A stretch of DNA of 64,000 nucleotides from Stemphylium vesicarium (Eukaryota > Ascomycota > Dothideomycetes > Pleosporales > Pleosporaceae). The translations under genes and the position numbers were made by a program. The stretch is from the NCBI GenBank assembly GCA_004380135.1, contig QXCR01000003.1, forward strand, positions 1-64,000. Direction: 5' to 3'. This document shows, piece by piece, positions 10,363 through 21,600 of this stretch (its first letter is position 1; every line of letters starts with the position of its first letter). Below the pieces are notes generated by a model. The model was not told the origin of the DNA, did no database searches, and saw only the letters and a program-made list of their open reading frames with translations.

Positions 10363-11032
10363 TATTACTATTGTAATGAATTAAGTGATTCTTGAGTTGA
10401 TTCTGACGCCTTTGTAGCACTTCTTAGGCCTCTTCGCTCTCTTCCAAAGCGCATGTACTTCGAGACATAGCTTCATTTGACATCGCGTTTACAGCACGGC
10501 GGGTTAAAGAGTAAACGTCGGCACGTCCACCGAAATCTGCCTAATCATCACCTGTGCCAAATCACCCAGGTCTGTTCCAACAATCGCCTCCTGCGGTGGA
10601 GTCTAGCCTAACTCTACGGAGAGGCGCTCCTTTCCCATGTGGTGGGTCAGTGTCTTCCTCCTTAAATGACAAGTCACGCGATTGAAGATGATTCCCTGGG
10701 TCTCATATCTCGTTATCGTTCTTGCCCATGCGCTGGCAGAACTCTGCATGTCAAGAAGCTCACTGCTAAGAGATAGGCTTCACTTAGCCCTTTCACGATT
10801 CCCCATGTGACCCCAAAGTCAATTGCGTGATAGCGTTCACTCGGTCACTTGTCCGCACCGTGAATTATATAAACACACTGCAGGTCACGCAAATTTATCA
10901 GAGTCTGCCCGAGCCAACGGTAAACACAGTAGTTAACGTACCTATCTCCTTCCATGTCTCTTAAATTCTCCGCCCAGCAGACGCGCGTAATAGTCGTAGA
11001 GCTACACTGCCCAGCTAACAACATCACCGTCA
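10363..11032. other. Intergenic, no gene seen
   Basis: About 670 bp between the MITE and the broken gene at 11033. The short frames have no recognisable protein character. A possible upstream exon of the 11033 gene near 10954-11030 could not be supported. Confidence 0.4.
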
Positions 11033-11905
11033 ATGATTGTGAGTTCACATTGGAAGGAAAACAACCGCCAGATCGTACTAACAAGCGAGCCAGTTTTGGT
11101 AACTCCCTCGGCCACTCACGAAGCCACCATCGAAAGCATTAAAGCCCGTTTCCCCGGCCGCCTCGAAAAAGTTTGACCCTGTGATAGCAACGGCGAACCC
11201 ATTCGTACAGCAGAAGATGGCGAGATGGTCGGCAATGTCGCTATTCAAGGCGACCCTATCTTCAACTTTCGCAATCTCGTCAATGGTGAGCGGATCATCG
11301 TTAAGCTACGGAGTGATGAGCGGTTCAGCCCTGAGCCGAAGCGCGAGGCTATCCTCTACCTTGGAGGTGACATGGGCGAAAAGGGGTTCAGGGTATGTGG
11401 AATTCACAAACTGAGCACAATGTAGCTTTTGTGTGGGCACGTAAATCTCAGCACCAAGCCTCACTAGAAGCTTCAACGCGCGATGAGCACCTGCTAACTC
11501 TCGCAGTCCCTAAGCCGCCAGGACCTACACCACCACATCCATACTCTCCACCGCTCAGAAGCGATTCAGCGAAAGAACATCCTCCGCGTAACAGCCCCCC
11601 ACGCAGTCGTTACCAGTGAGCTCGCCAAGCACCGATACTCAAAAGCCATGGCCTCACGCATCATCGCGGAGAATTGGAAGATTTCGCAGACTAGCGAAGT
11701 TGATCAGAAGTGCTTGGGCGCCATGGCTGTATTGAGTCAAGCTCCCTGCGGCCAGCCGTGGGTAGTTGATGATCTTCTGACGACAGGAATGCTGGCGAGA
11801 TGGAATGTTGATTGGAGGCACCTGCAGAAGAGCAATGTACTTGCGGTGATTGATGATCTCTATGAGGAAGTGGACGCCATGGGGTCGAAGTGGGCGGACG
11901 ACTAG
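11033..11905 (+). pseudogene. Unknown protein gene interrupted by one TGA codon
   Basis: One frame starts at ATG 11033 and runs to 11392. A 114-bp intron (11393-11506; GTATGT.. GCTAAC ..GCAG) joins it to 11507-11905, which ends in TAG. The joined text reads smoothly through the junction (GDMGEKGFR then SLSRQDLHHH). The first exon has a TGA at 11174-11176 (LEKV, stop, PCDSNGEP) where Trp would be one substitution away. No intron of suitable length removes it. The product would be about 251 residues, soluble and without a domain I recognise. It may be a recent pseudogene, a sequencing error, or a gene that really starts downstream at 11225 (MVGNVAIQG). Confidence 0.5.
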
Positions 11906-12053
11906 AAAGATTGAATAGAAAAAGAGGGGCCAGTAACGACATCAATTGACCCTCTTGAAACATTCCGGGAAGCGACAACGTCAAATATGATCAGACACTG
12001 CTACTCCACACACGCCCTCCCAAACAAACCTAACATTTCCCCTTTCACACCCC

Positions 12054-13383
12054 CTACACCCCCACAGGCGGAATCATCCCCAACCCCACAAACTCGCCCA
12101 AAACATCCCTTACCGCCTCACACGAATCCACAAACCCGTGCCATCCCATCTTTCTTGCCTTATTCATCGTTAGATCCAGCGCCGAACCCATCAACATGCC
12201 ATCTGTAAACCCAAAGATACGATCCACATCCATATCCTGCAGCCTATCGGTCTTGAGCCCATGTTTGATGCGAAGTTCATTCCACGCCCGCTGCGCCTTG
12301 TCCTGCTTCGCCCATTCCACAAGCGTAAAGCGGATGCGGAATGTAGCCGGGGGGCCGAAACCGCGGGGCGGGGGATCATGCGGGGAGGTAACGACGGTGT
12401 ATGCGGCGGTATCCGAGCTGGGACGCTCGTAGTCCATGTTGTACCATGCGGCGTACTTGGGCCAGAAGTTACCCCACGTAAACGTCGTGCCGTCCATTGT
12501 GTTGAATTTCTGGTTCGCGGCTGCCGAGTTCAAAACCGCCCATTGCTCCATGTACGCATTCATCTTGCTGCTGGACATGCAGCGATTTGACTCCCACGCT
12601 TGAAGGTCAGTCGGGAAGGCGAGGGGCTCGCCTAGATGCTTTTGCACGCTTGCGTAGATGCCTAGGGGGAAGACTACGTTCATGGCGGCGTCGGGGACTG
12701 CACCGAGGATACCCGCTGGCATGCAGACGTTCCACGTGATGTCTTGTTTCGCGCAAAATTCCCAGAGGAAATCTTCCTGTTGATAGTAGAAGTTGGGTTC
12801 GAGGGTTACACGGGGTGCAGTTTCTTCCTGTGGGATGGCAGCTGGGCCGAGGTGGATCCCGTAGTTCTTTGCGCCTGTTTGCAGCATGATGCGCTTGGGT
12901 TTGATGGCTGCGAGCGGGAGCGCCTCGCAGAAGTTTTTGAGAAGTGCGGCTGGGGGTTGTTAGCAGGAAAGCTATCGATACGTGTGGCTAACACGTACTG
13001 TTCACCTTGCACATCTCCTCGGCGTCGCTCCATAGTCCACCGCCTTCTTTCGGCTTCACCTGAACGTAGGAATAGAAGAAGATGTAATCGGCCTTAATGC
13101 CCTTTTCTTTAAACATCTTGGCGATGTCTTCTGGATCCTGCAAAAAGTCTAGCGGGATGTGCTCGGCGTTCTTTGGCAGCCCGTCTGGGATAGCAGGCGG
13201 CCGTCGAGAAAGGCAGTAGATTTTGCTCCAGCGTTCCGGGTCCTGCGCCAGAACTCGCAGCATGTAGTTTCCGGAGATTCCATTCGCCCCCGTGATGATG
13301 GCCGTGAAGCCCTTCAGCGAGGACGGATACACGGGAAGGCCATGGAAGATGCCTTTACTCTCGACGAGCTGCTGGTTCGTCAT
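12054..13383 (-). CDS. PRISE-type short-chain reductase (progesterone 5-beta-reductase/iridoid synthase-like), 426 residues
   Basis: This NAD(P)H-dependent enone reductase belongs to the atypical SDR group also known as VEP1-like. Exons are 12999-13383 and 12054-12949. The intron 12950-12998 (49 bp) starts GTACGT, has branch GCTAAC and ends CCAG. Splicing gives KVNTALLKNF. The cofactor-binding glycine motif is TGANGISG at about residues 32-39. The family signature LQTGAKNYGIH lies after the intron, and the catalytic Tyr region reads NFYYQQED. Length is near the family norm of about 390-430. The physiological substrate in fungi is unknown. The gene is tail-to-head with the Mit1-like gene, with its promoter in 13384-14041. 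Confidence 0.9.
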
Positions 13384-14041
13384 TTTTTCTTGATCAATGG
13401 TCCTTGCGCAATCCTAGATCATCCCTAATTAGATAAGATTGAAAGAAAAGGAAATTGATATACGTATCTAATGATGAGGGATTGGAAATCATGTCGTCTC
13501 GTTGACAACCTCGGATCATGACGTATTGCGGGGAAATGCAGCGTTGATGATGGTCACTCCCCACCACAACAAATGCAGCAATGCGGCACCCAAATGCGAA
13601 CATGGCGTTATTGAACGAAGAATTAGTTTTGGAAAAGAGGTTAAGATGGTTCGTAGCTCATCACTCTATTTGTCGTGACGCTGCGTGTATTGTATGGAAA
13701 GTCAATCTGAGACTTAGCATTACGCAGGTGTAGAGCAAATCACATGCATAACCGAATGGAACCTTGAATGAGATGCCAAGCACTACTCTAATGTTTTCTG
13801 GGTATCGCTAAATGTAATGTACATGTGTGAAAATCAATGGCACCATGTTCGCAGTCCACGGGGCCCTCATAGAAGGATGAGTGCCAGATATGTGCCCCTG
13901 GATGCCTTGCTAACGTGCTGCAAGCGAAAACCCGATACCCTTTGTGGCGATACCAAAACAGCCAACGGCAGTAATCCCGTGAATGAATACTCAAATCACA
14001 TCTCCTGCCCTGGTCCAACTCCACGTCCTGCAAGTATGCGC
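13384..14041. other. Promoter region of the PRISE reductase and 3' flank of the remodeler
   Basis: This 658-bp gap has unremarkable composition. It contains no supported gene, RNA or repeat. Confidence 0.5.
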
Positions 14042-17000
14042 TCAACTATTGCCCAAGAATCCCCTCAACGCATTCTCGACTTGCTGATCGTCGAGGCCCT
14101 GATCCTGCATCTGCTGCACCATCTGCTGCTGCGCAGCGGTAGGTCGACTGTGTGGGATACTACCCATACTGCCCAGATGCGCGTTCATCGCTCCCTGATG
14201 AGCAGGCGGAAAGCCACGACCACGCGCACCATCCGTGTAGCCGCCTGGTGGGGCCCCAGAGCCGAGACCGTTTGTAGTGTTGGGCGGCGCGTTATAAACG
14301 CTCTTTGGTGGACGACCTATACCAGCGTATGTGGGCGGCGGGAGGGGCTGGCCAGTTGCCAAAGCAGTCTTCTCCTTGTCCCGCTTCTTCTGCTGTACCA
14401 ATGTACTCTTGACACCACGGAGATACTTGATGGCTGAATCTACGAGCTCCTTCTTTTCCGGAGAACTCTTGAGAGCTTCCAGCATTTCGCGGACTTGAGT
14501 CTCGGATTTAATGTGTGGGCATGTACGGGAATGACCATAGTGCGCCAGACCACATAGTCCGCAGTGCTCCACACCTGCAACCTTGAGCTCACAAGCACCC
14601 TGAGGATGATCTTTGTGGCAGGCTGGGCAGATGCGGTTGCCGTAGGAACCATATGTTGACTCGAGAGGGTTGCGAAGAGGTACGTTGGCGCGTTGGAATG
14701 GTTTGACTGTCGTTTGATTAGTCTTTGAAACTTTTGGTGCTGTCCGCGATGGCTGCGAGAGGTCGACAAGGACCGGCGAGCCTCGAGCAAAATAGTCATC
14801 GACAGATGAAGTGGATGGATGCCCGGGCTGCTTAACACTGCGAGGATCCATTGTCGAGCCAAGAGATACCTTGACACCGCCTCTCGGGGGCATGCCGGCA
14901 TTCGGCGTGGACTGCATAGGAAAAGAGATCCCGGGAAATCTTGGGGGCTGATCTGACGAAATGTTGGACGCACCTGCGCCATTCTGCTTATATGGCGAGG
15001 AGTTGGCGACATTTGCTGTACTGCGGCGACGGTCGTCGCCCAGCTCTTTGGGGGCATCGACTTCTTCGTGACCCGGTTCGGGCTCGCTCTCATCTTCAGA
15101 TTCGGCTTGGAAGTCGGTGTCGCTGTCGGAATCTGTCCTTTTCTTGCGCTTTTTGTTGGGCTTCTTGACAGAGGACGGAGGCAGAGCAAGAGTGTCCTCA
15201 AAGTGGTCCTCTCCAGCGATAGAGGCTGTATCACCGTCTTGTTTCTCAGTAGCGTAGTCGATAGCCTGTACCAAGTCAGTGTTTGTTGCTCCAGGGAAGA
15301 AGGTCATGCATACTGCTTTAGCCCGCCGACCTCTGCCCATGGCTTCAGCTCGTGCAACAGCTTCAGCTGCCGCTGCGGCTTGCCTCTCCTTCAAAATCTT
15401 ATCCCACACGCCAGGGTCTGGAGCAACCTCTTCGTCCATCATATCGAAATCATCCTGCAATGTGCCCTTCTCATTCACCCAGATTCGCGCGAAGCCAAAT
15501 TGCGACTCTGCAGAGTAATCGTCGCCAGTCTGCGTGTTCTCGATCTGGCTACGGTCGAGCAGCCTATTGATAGACGCATCATCGTAGCGAATCTCGTTGT
15601 CGGCATCTTCATCCTTGAACAGTTCTGCTGCGCCATATTTGAGAATCGACTCTACATCCTCATCCTCAGGGTCTTCTCTGTCTAGATCTTGAACGATCAC
15701 CTTGTCAAGAGCCATTTTCTTTTTACCCATCTGCATAATCTTCTCCTCAACGGATGCACGCGTTGCTAGCTGGAGACAGAGCACCTTGTTCTTTTGGCCG
15801 ATACGATGAGCTCTAGCGATGGCTTGAAGATCTTGATGAGGATTCCAGTCTGGATCTAGGATGATGACGGTGTCCGCAGTGGCGAGATTGATACCAACGC
15901 CGCCAGCTCGAGTGGAGAGCAGAAAGGCGAACAGCGGAGAGTCGGGGGCGTTGAACTGATCAATACGCTTTTGCTTCTCAAGCGAGCCCATTGTGCCGTC
16001 TAACCGCTGATATGCAAGCTGCATACCGTCCAAGAAATCCTCGATGATGTTGAGCATGTCAAGAAATTGGCTGAAGATCAGCACACGATGGTTATGCTCC
16101 CTGAGTTTTGGTAGTAGAGTTTCCAGAAAGCTGAGCTTGGCCGAGGCTTCGACCAGGTTGCGATGGGACACTGCAGCAACCTCACTTCGCTCTTCAATTC
16201 CGCGACTGTAGACGAATGGATGACAGAGACATTTGCGCAACTGCATCAGGATGTTGCTGAGATTGGCGCGTTCTTGCTGTTTGAGCTGTTTGTCAGAGGT
16301 GAAAAGTGCCTTTAGAAGCTCAGGACTCTTTGATAAGATGGACTTGTAAACCTGCTTTTGCAAATGGCTCATGGAGATCGGAACAATGATTTGACCCAGA
16401 GGCGGAAGAAAGGTCAACACCTTGGCTTTCGTTCGACGAAGAATGAAGGGCCGTATCTTTTCGTGCAGCTCTCTAACCTTCTCTGCGGTCATCACGGCGT
16501 ATTCCTCGTCGAGCTCAGCAGCATCGATGTTTGGGTCCAGGAACTGTAGAAGATTGAAGAGCTCTTTTTTGTTATTCTGAAGAGGCGTACCAGTCAAAAG
16601 CAGTCGGTAAGGCGTTTTGAGATGCTCGTTGAGGGCTTTGTACAATTGGCTTTCGTCATTCTTCAGGCGTTGACCTTCGTCAACGATAAGGCCAGCCCAT
16701 GTGACGCTCCTGAAGAATTTTCTACAGTTCTCGTCGACCGCCGCATCATATGATGTCACGACGATATGGCACCGTAGGTCTTTGGACTTTTCGGGATACA
16801 TCTCGTACTGGTAAGCCATTTCGCGAGCCTTGGCTGAGCCAAAGTAAGCAACGACGCGTAGGGACGGTGCCCATTGCTTGATCTCCCGCCGCCAGTTGGC
16901 ACATGTCGAGTTGGGGACCACGATGAGGAAAGGAAAGCAGTTGTGCTCCTGGACGAGCGTTGCCATGAATGCGATGACTTGGATCGTCTTTCCCAAGCCC

Positions 17001-19435
17001 ATTTCATCGGCGAGAATGCAATTCTTCTGATCGTACCACTTGTAGTAAAGCCAGTTGAGTCCCTCTAGTTGGTACTTCATCAGCTCTCCACCTACAAGAT
17101 TTTCAGGTTGCTTTTCTCTCTCCAGCTTGGCAAATGGGATGCTGCGTGCTTTTTCAAGGCGTCCCTTGAGATGACCATGCCTCGGATATCTGACGTAACG
17201 GCCTGCGACCCAATCGTTGTAGGCAGTGACAAAGTCAAGCCATCTGTCGCCGTCCTCTGGTGTAGGCACGCTCTCCCATACTGTGTCTTCGTATCCAAGG
17301 CCTTTGTACTTGATGAGAGCCTTGTCAACCTCCTTGATGCGAGCCTTGTCCACCTCTTCGCTCCTGACTTCAACATAGCTGGTGTATTTGATGTCCAGTA
17401 CAATGTCGATGCGGAGATATTCTTCGGGTATGGCGTCTTCGGTGCGCATCTTCGGTCCGTCTTCACGTTTGAAGAAGGCCCTCCGCTGAGCGCCTACTGT
17501 CACTCCCCAAGTCCAGGCACCGGTATGCCATGCTGCCCGGAAGTACGATCCATTCTCCCATTTGATCAAGTACTGCTTATCGTCTTCACAAATGAGCTCG
17601 CATGGGGTGCCCGGACGATACGACTCTACGTCCGACGGGCGCCATGCGATAATGCCACCGACCTTGCGATCAATAGTTTCATAGCACTCTTTACAGAGCC
17701 ATTTTCCAGAATACTCGCGAAATCGCTCGTCCGCCAACTCTTCGTCGTCTCGGCTGACGTACATGGCATAGGGCAATAGAGCTGGGAGGTGGTGATAATG
17801 CCATGCTCGAGAACACTTCGTGCATCGGAACATGACGTTGTTGGCGTTGTTGATCAACTCAGAGGGAACGTCGACGACAGGGTCATGCCCGCCATTCTCT
17901 TCACGCTCCTTCATCTCTTGCTGTGTGGTTTTGCGGCGCCTAAAGGGTCGACAAGAGGCGCCGGATAGAGCGCAGTCTTGGCACCTGGACAGATCGGGAG
18001 CAATCGCATCTTTCTTCTTGTAAAAGCCAATGCACCTCTTGCACTGTAAAACGAAATCCTCGTCGCCAATCTTGGTGACCAAATGGTCGCGGGTTGATCG
18101 GTTACCAAGGCAGTTCTTGTGGTACGCAAGTGAACAACCTTGACAGTAGACTAGAGGCGCAACATTGGGCCCGTCGAAACACACCTCACAGCCTTCTGCG
18201 TGGCGCGCACGAAAGGGATCGCTTCTCGGAAGGGTTGCGAAGGCCTCGCGAACGACGGAGACCTTTGGCGCTGCTACTTTTGCAGAGGAGTCTGATCGAT
18301 AGATGTCGTTCATGCCTGCTTCCTGCATGTTGTTCGTAGCCCGCGTCGCTCGTCCAGACTGCCGCGCACCTGCTCGAGGGACCTTTTCCGGCTTCGCAGT
18401 ACGCAAAGTCTGCCGCTTGCGCTTTCGACCAGGCGCCAAGTCAGACCGGAGAATGTTTGAGGCACTGGAATCGTCGGTATCGTCTTCCTCCTCCTCTGCC
18501 TCGCCGTAGCCTTGCACTGGCATTGGCTGTCTAGCGGAACGGCGTGTGGGCTCTTGAATAACTTTGCGCTTCCGGCCCCTCCGCTTCCTGCCAACGTTGC
18601 CAGAGTCTTCGTCGCTTGAAGATAGCGCGACAAGGTCACTGTTCTGCGACCGAGCCTTTATGCGATTTGTACGGCTTCCGCGCTTCAACGCACGCGTGCG
18701 GGTAGGGCGCCGGTCTTGCGAGTCGGACGCAAGCTCGTCTTGGTCCTCGTCGTTGTCCTCTGAGGAGGAGATGGGGATAGTTGATATATCCACAAAGCCA
18801 TCTTTGCTGACCTTGGAGGACCTACCTCGAAGCTGCATATCGTCGTCGCTCGGTGTCGCGTTGGGGTCGTCGTCCGGCTGGAACTTGCTAAGCGCTTCTG
18901 CGCCGCCGGGAAGTTCGAGTAGCTCTTCAAAGGAGATCTGGGTATGCTTAGTACGAGATCGGAAAGGCGGTGATGTAGAAAGAGGGAGACTGGGCGTAGG
19001 GAAGAGGCTCTTATATGGCGCAGCGGGCGTGCCTGACACCTTTACCTTTACCAGTGAAAGTCCCCTCGATTGATGCGCACTCACCTTTTTCGAACCGGCC
19101 CCTGATAGGCTGACCTCATAGACCATATCTCCTTTTCTGCCCATAAACTCCCGCAGAATATGCTCAACGTCCTCCTTCTTCGGTTCGTAGTACGTGTACT
19201 CGGCCCTGTTGATTGTGGCCGGAGGGATCCGCACATTCAGCATCCTCCGCTTCATGGGTGGCGTCTGAACATGTACAGTCGATCCATCCTCTGAAAATAG
19301 AGCGCCTGGCGAGGACGAAGCCTGCCTCGGAGACTGCCTGGCGGGCCCCAGCGGGGTGGCATTCACCTTGGGCCCGTCACTGCTCTTCTTTTTGAACGCA
19401 GCCATGAGCGCCGCACTATGTTCATCACTGCTCAT
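14042..19435 (-). CDS. mit1: Mit1/CHD-like SNF2 chromatin remodeler, 1,797 residues, intronless
   Basis: This nuclear ATP-dependent nucleosome remodeler resembles Mit1 of the fission yeast SHREC silencing complex. The N-terminal 400 residues are basic and acidic low-complexity sequence. A PHD finger (CEVCFDG...CQGC...H..C) lies at about 415-465, and a second Cys/His-rich zinc region extends to about 590. A chromo-like segment covers about 645-780. The SNF2 ATPase has Walker A DEMGLGKT near 805 and Walker B DEGQ near 917. The helicase C lobe (GVGINLATADTVIILDPDWN; ARAHRIGQ) lies at about 1110-1230. The C terminus has the Cys/His cluster CPACHKDH...CGLCGLAHYGHSRTC near 1600-1645, also seen in Mit1-type proteins. 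One open frame of 5.4 kb has no internal splice signal needed. DEGQ replaces the common DEGH/DEAH box and is usual in this subfamily. The gene is divergent from MRM1. Confidence 0.9.
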   Translation of the reverse strand: MSSDEHSAALMAAFKKKSSDGPKVNATPLGPARQSPRQASSSPGALFSEDGSTVHVQTPPMKRRMLNVRIPPATINRAEYTYYEPKKEDVEHILREFMGRKGDMVYEVSLSGAGSKKVSAHQSRGLSLVKVKVSGTPAAPYKSLFPTPSLPLSTSPPFRSRTKHTQISFEELLELPGGAEALSKFQPDDDPNATPSDDDMQLRGRSSKVSKDGFVDISTIPISSSEDNDEDQDELASDSQDRRPTRTRALKRGSRTNRIKARSQNSDLVALSSSDEDSGNVGRKRRGRKRKVIQEPTRRSARQPMPVQGYGEAEEEEDDTDDSSASNILRSDLAPGRKRKRQTLRTAKPEKVPRAGARQSGRATRATNNMQEAGMNDIYRSDSSAKVAAPKVSVVREAFATLPRSDPFRARHAEGCEVCFDGPNVAPLVYCQGCSLAYHKNCLGNRSTRDHLVTKIGDEDFVLQCKRCIGFYKKKDAIAPDLSRCQDCALSGASCRPFRRRKTTQQEMKEREENGGHDPVVDVPSELINNANNVMFRCTKCSRAWHYHHLPALLPYAMYVSRDDEELADERFREYSGKWLCKECYETIDRKVGGIIAWRPSDVESYRPGTPCELICEDDKQYLIKWENGSYFRAAWHTGAWTWGVTVGAQRRAFFKREDGPKMRTEDAIPEEYLRIDIVLDIKYTSYVEVRSEEVDKARIKEVDKALIKYKGLGYEDTVWESVPTPEDGDRWLDFVTAYNDWVAGRYVRYPRHGHLKGRLEKARSIPFAKLEREKQPENLVGGELMKYQLEGLNWLYYKWYDQKNCILADEMGLGKTIQVIAFMATLVQEHNCFPFLIVVPNSTCANWRREIKQWAPSLRVVAYFGSAKAREMAYQYEMYPEKSKDLRCHIVVTSYDAAVDENCRKFFRSVTWAGLIVDEGQRLKNDESQLYKALNEHLKTPYRLLLTGTPLQNNKKELFNLLQFLDPNIDAAELDEEYAVMTAEKVRELHEKIRPFILRRTKAKVLTFLPPLGQIIVPISMSHLQKQVYKSILSKSPELLKALFTSDKQLKQQERANLSNILMQLRKCLCHPFVYSRGIEERSEVAAVSHRNLVEASAKLSFLETLLPKLREHNHRVLIFSQFLDMLNIIEDFLDGMQLAYQRLDGTMGSLEKQKRIDQFNAPDSPLFAFLLSTRAGGVGINLATADTVIILDPDWNPHQDLQAIARAHRIGQKNKVLCLQLATRASVEEKIMQMGKKKMALDKVIVQDLDREDPEDEDVESILKYGAAELFKDEDADNEIRYDDASINRLLDRSQIENTQTGDDYSAESQFGFARIWVNEKGTLQDDFDMMDEEVAPDPGVWDKILKERQAAAAAEAVARAEAMGRGRRAKAVCMTFFPGATNTDLVQAIDYATEKQDGDTASIAGEDHFEDTLALPPSSVKKPNKKRKKRTDSDSDTDFQAESEDESEPEPGHEEVDAPKELGDDRRRSTANVANSSPYKQNGAGASNISSDQPPRFPGISFPMQSTPNAGMPPRGGVKVSLGSTMDPRSVKQPGHPSTSSVDDYFARGSPVLVDLSQPSRTAPKVSKTNQTTVKPFQRANVPLRNPLESTYGSYGNRICPACHKDHPQGACELKVAGVEHCGLCGLAHYGHSRTCPHIKSETQVREMLEALKSSPEKKELVDSAIKYLRGVKSTLVQQKKRDKEKTALATGQPLPPPTYAGIGRPPKSVYNAPPNTTNGLGSGAPPGGYTDGARGRGFPPAHQGAMNAHLGSMGSIPHSRPTAAQQQMVQQMQDQGLDDQQVENALRGFLGNS

Positions 19436-19841
19436 GATTGGGACTTGTGTCTCCCGGGAAAGCGACTCGTGGGAATTATTTCGTGAATGAAGGGAATCCG
19501 ACCGCCCCTAGTGACCATCCGGAACGGGTACGATCAAGTTGCGGGACTGGATGTATGTCAGCTGCGGAGAATGAACTACGTGAGCGTCTGCAAGAGTGCA
19601 TCTTTCGCCGGGGCCAAAGGAGTGTACGGGCGCGCGGCCGAGGTGGTAGAGGATTAATGAGCGGCGGTGATGCGGAGTTCACGGCCAAACTTTAGACGCG
19701 TGATCTCGCGTCGCGCGCCGGAGAACTTAGTGGGAACGCCTAGCTTGGCGGGGCGGAACTTTTTTGTCACACCCGTACATGACTTCGCGACAGTCGTAAT
19801 ACGTATAGCACACCCAACCGCCACCACGTGTATAGACTGTA
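19436..19841. promoter_or_regulatory. Shared promoter between the remodeler and MRM1
   Basis: The 406 bp lie between two divergent start codons. A CACGTG hexamer lies at 19825-19830, close to the MRM1 start. No other element is claimed. Confidence 0.5.
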
Positions 19842-21600
19842 ATGGTATACCCTTGCGTCAATGGTAGCTCGCTACTTCGGACGCAGAGAATAAACCTGCC
19901 GCACACGTTCTGTCGATACAAATCCATTACTGCTGCCATTGAGAGGGGTAGACAAGGCGGTCCAGAGCGGTCGTTCAAACCACGCCCACGAACCCGCCAC
20001 AACGACGAACGCGGCGGACAGTTGAAGACTCGCCGTGAGGCAAGATTCGAACGATTCGGTCCTCCACGCGACGATCCACCACCTGCGATAGAAGAACCGA
20101 CACAGGAGAGTGGCAGATTTCGGCGTTCCCAATTTGGTTCTCGTCGCGAAAAGTCTGCTCCTAAGTTAACGACTAAGAAATACCTTGAGGAAAGGACGCC
20201 TTGGGCCCGAAGTGGTGTCGGTCGAGTCACGAAAGATGGTGACCTCTTTCTTCCACGATCCGAGAGAGATGGACAATTGAAAGAGCGCAGTCCTCCCCGA
20301 GGGGATACAGGGAGCGCTCGCAACGATTCGAGATCAGAAAGCCGCGACAGATTTCCCCGGAAAAGCGGCTTTCCACCGACGTACTCTCCGCGCAACTGGG
20401 ACACATTAGATGGGCGCTTCTCCGAACCACGCTTTTCTCATCGTCCGGACTCGAAGGGGGCTCGGCGAGAGCGATTCGGAAGGGAGCATGCTGGTGCACC
20501 GCCTACAGATAAAAGCGACTCAACTGTTCAGAGGAATGTAGCGAGGGGTCCAGAATCGCTTCCGTATACGACTGCCGCTTCAGAGTTCATCTACGGTCAC
20601 TCTAGCGTGCTCGCTGCGATCAAAGCAAGTCGGCGCAAGTTTTACAATATCTACGTGCACTCGCGAGGTGCAAGCAGAGACGGCCTCATGTCTCGCATCA
20701 GAGCCAACAAACTCTTCTCAATAACACAAGAAGTTGGAGACGAATACATGCGGGCTTTAGACAAGGCGAGCAGTGGACGGCCGCACAATGGTGTAATCCT
20801 GGAATCATCAGCCCTTCCGGTTCCTCCCATTACGGAGCTCAAAACAGCCTCCATCCAGGACGAAAGCTTCAGCTTAGCGCTTGATAGTCAAAGTGCGGAA
20901 GACGTGCTTGTCAATGGCAAACAGGAGCTGTACACATACAAGTCTGCGGGCTGGAGGCATCCACTGATCCTTTACGTAGACGGCGTTGTAAGTTGGCATG
21001 GATATTTGCACAAAGACTACATACTGACAAGACTAGCTCGACGAAGGCAACCTCGGGGCTATTGCACGCTCAGCGTACGTTTTGGGTGCGGACGCCATTG
21101 TCACCCCGACCCATCATACCGCCAACTGGAGCCACATTGCCCTCAAGGCTTCCGCAGGCGCCGCCGAGGCGATTCCACTCTTCAAGGTCGGTGAGCCCAC
21201 CGAGTTCCTCGGTAAGAGTTCAAGAGCGGGCTGGCGCATCTATGCAAGCGATGCAGTGCCTCCCGCACAGGCCATTGCTGGATCAATTGGCGAGACCACC
21301 GACACGGGCTCTGGTAAGGTCGTCTACACTATTGCGCGGAGTACGAAACGGCTGCCCTCAGACCATAGCCCTGTTGCAGAGCATCCCACGATCCTCATGA
21401 TGGGGGCTGAAAGTACGGGATTGAAGACTAGCCTGTTGAACCTCGCGCACTACAAAGTGGGTATTCCCCATGGTCGCGAGGTCAACGAGGTCGGTGTCGA
21501 CAGCTTGAACGTTAGTGTTGCAGCTTCAATCCTCTGCTACGAGATGCTGCAAAAACCAAAAGCGCAACCGAAGCGCAACCCTGAAGAAGTCCTCTTCTAG
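19842..21600 (+). CDS. MRM1: Mitochondrial large-subunit rRNA 2'-O-ribose methyltransferase, 569 residues
   Basis: This SpoU/TrmH-family enzyme would methylate a guanosine ribose in the mitochondrial large rRNA (yeast Mrm1/Pet56 role). Exons are 19842-20987 and 21037-21600. The 49-bp intron 20988-21036 (GTAAGT.. ACTGAC ..CTAG) joins DGV to LDEGNLGAIARSAY, which is SpoU motif 1. Motif 2 is LMMGAESTGL and motif 3 is GVDSLNVSVAASILCYE. The N terminus is Arg-rich with hydroxylated residues, fitting mitochondrial import. It is followed by about 190 residues of RS/RG-rich low-complexity sequence, then the substrate-binding domain starting near YGHSSVLAAI. The long basic linker is longer than in yeast. 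Confidence 0.9.

Noticed and set aside
11171..11210. 40-bp intron removing the TGA at 11174
   Set aside because: It lacks a branch point and shifts the downstream frame away from the protein-like one.
14440..17779. Long open frames on both strands inside the remodeler gene
   Set aside because: They are out-of-frame shadows of a GC-rich 5.4-kb coding region. They lack motifs and are not separately placed.
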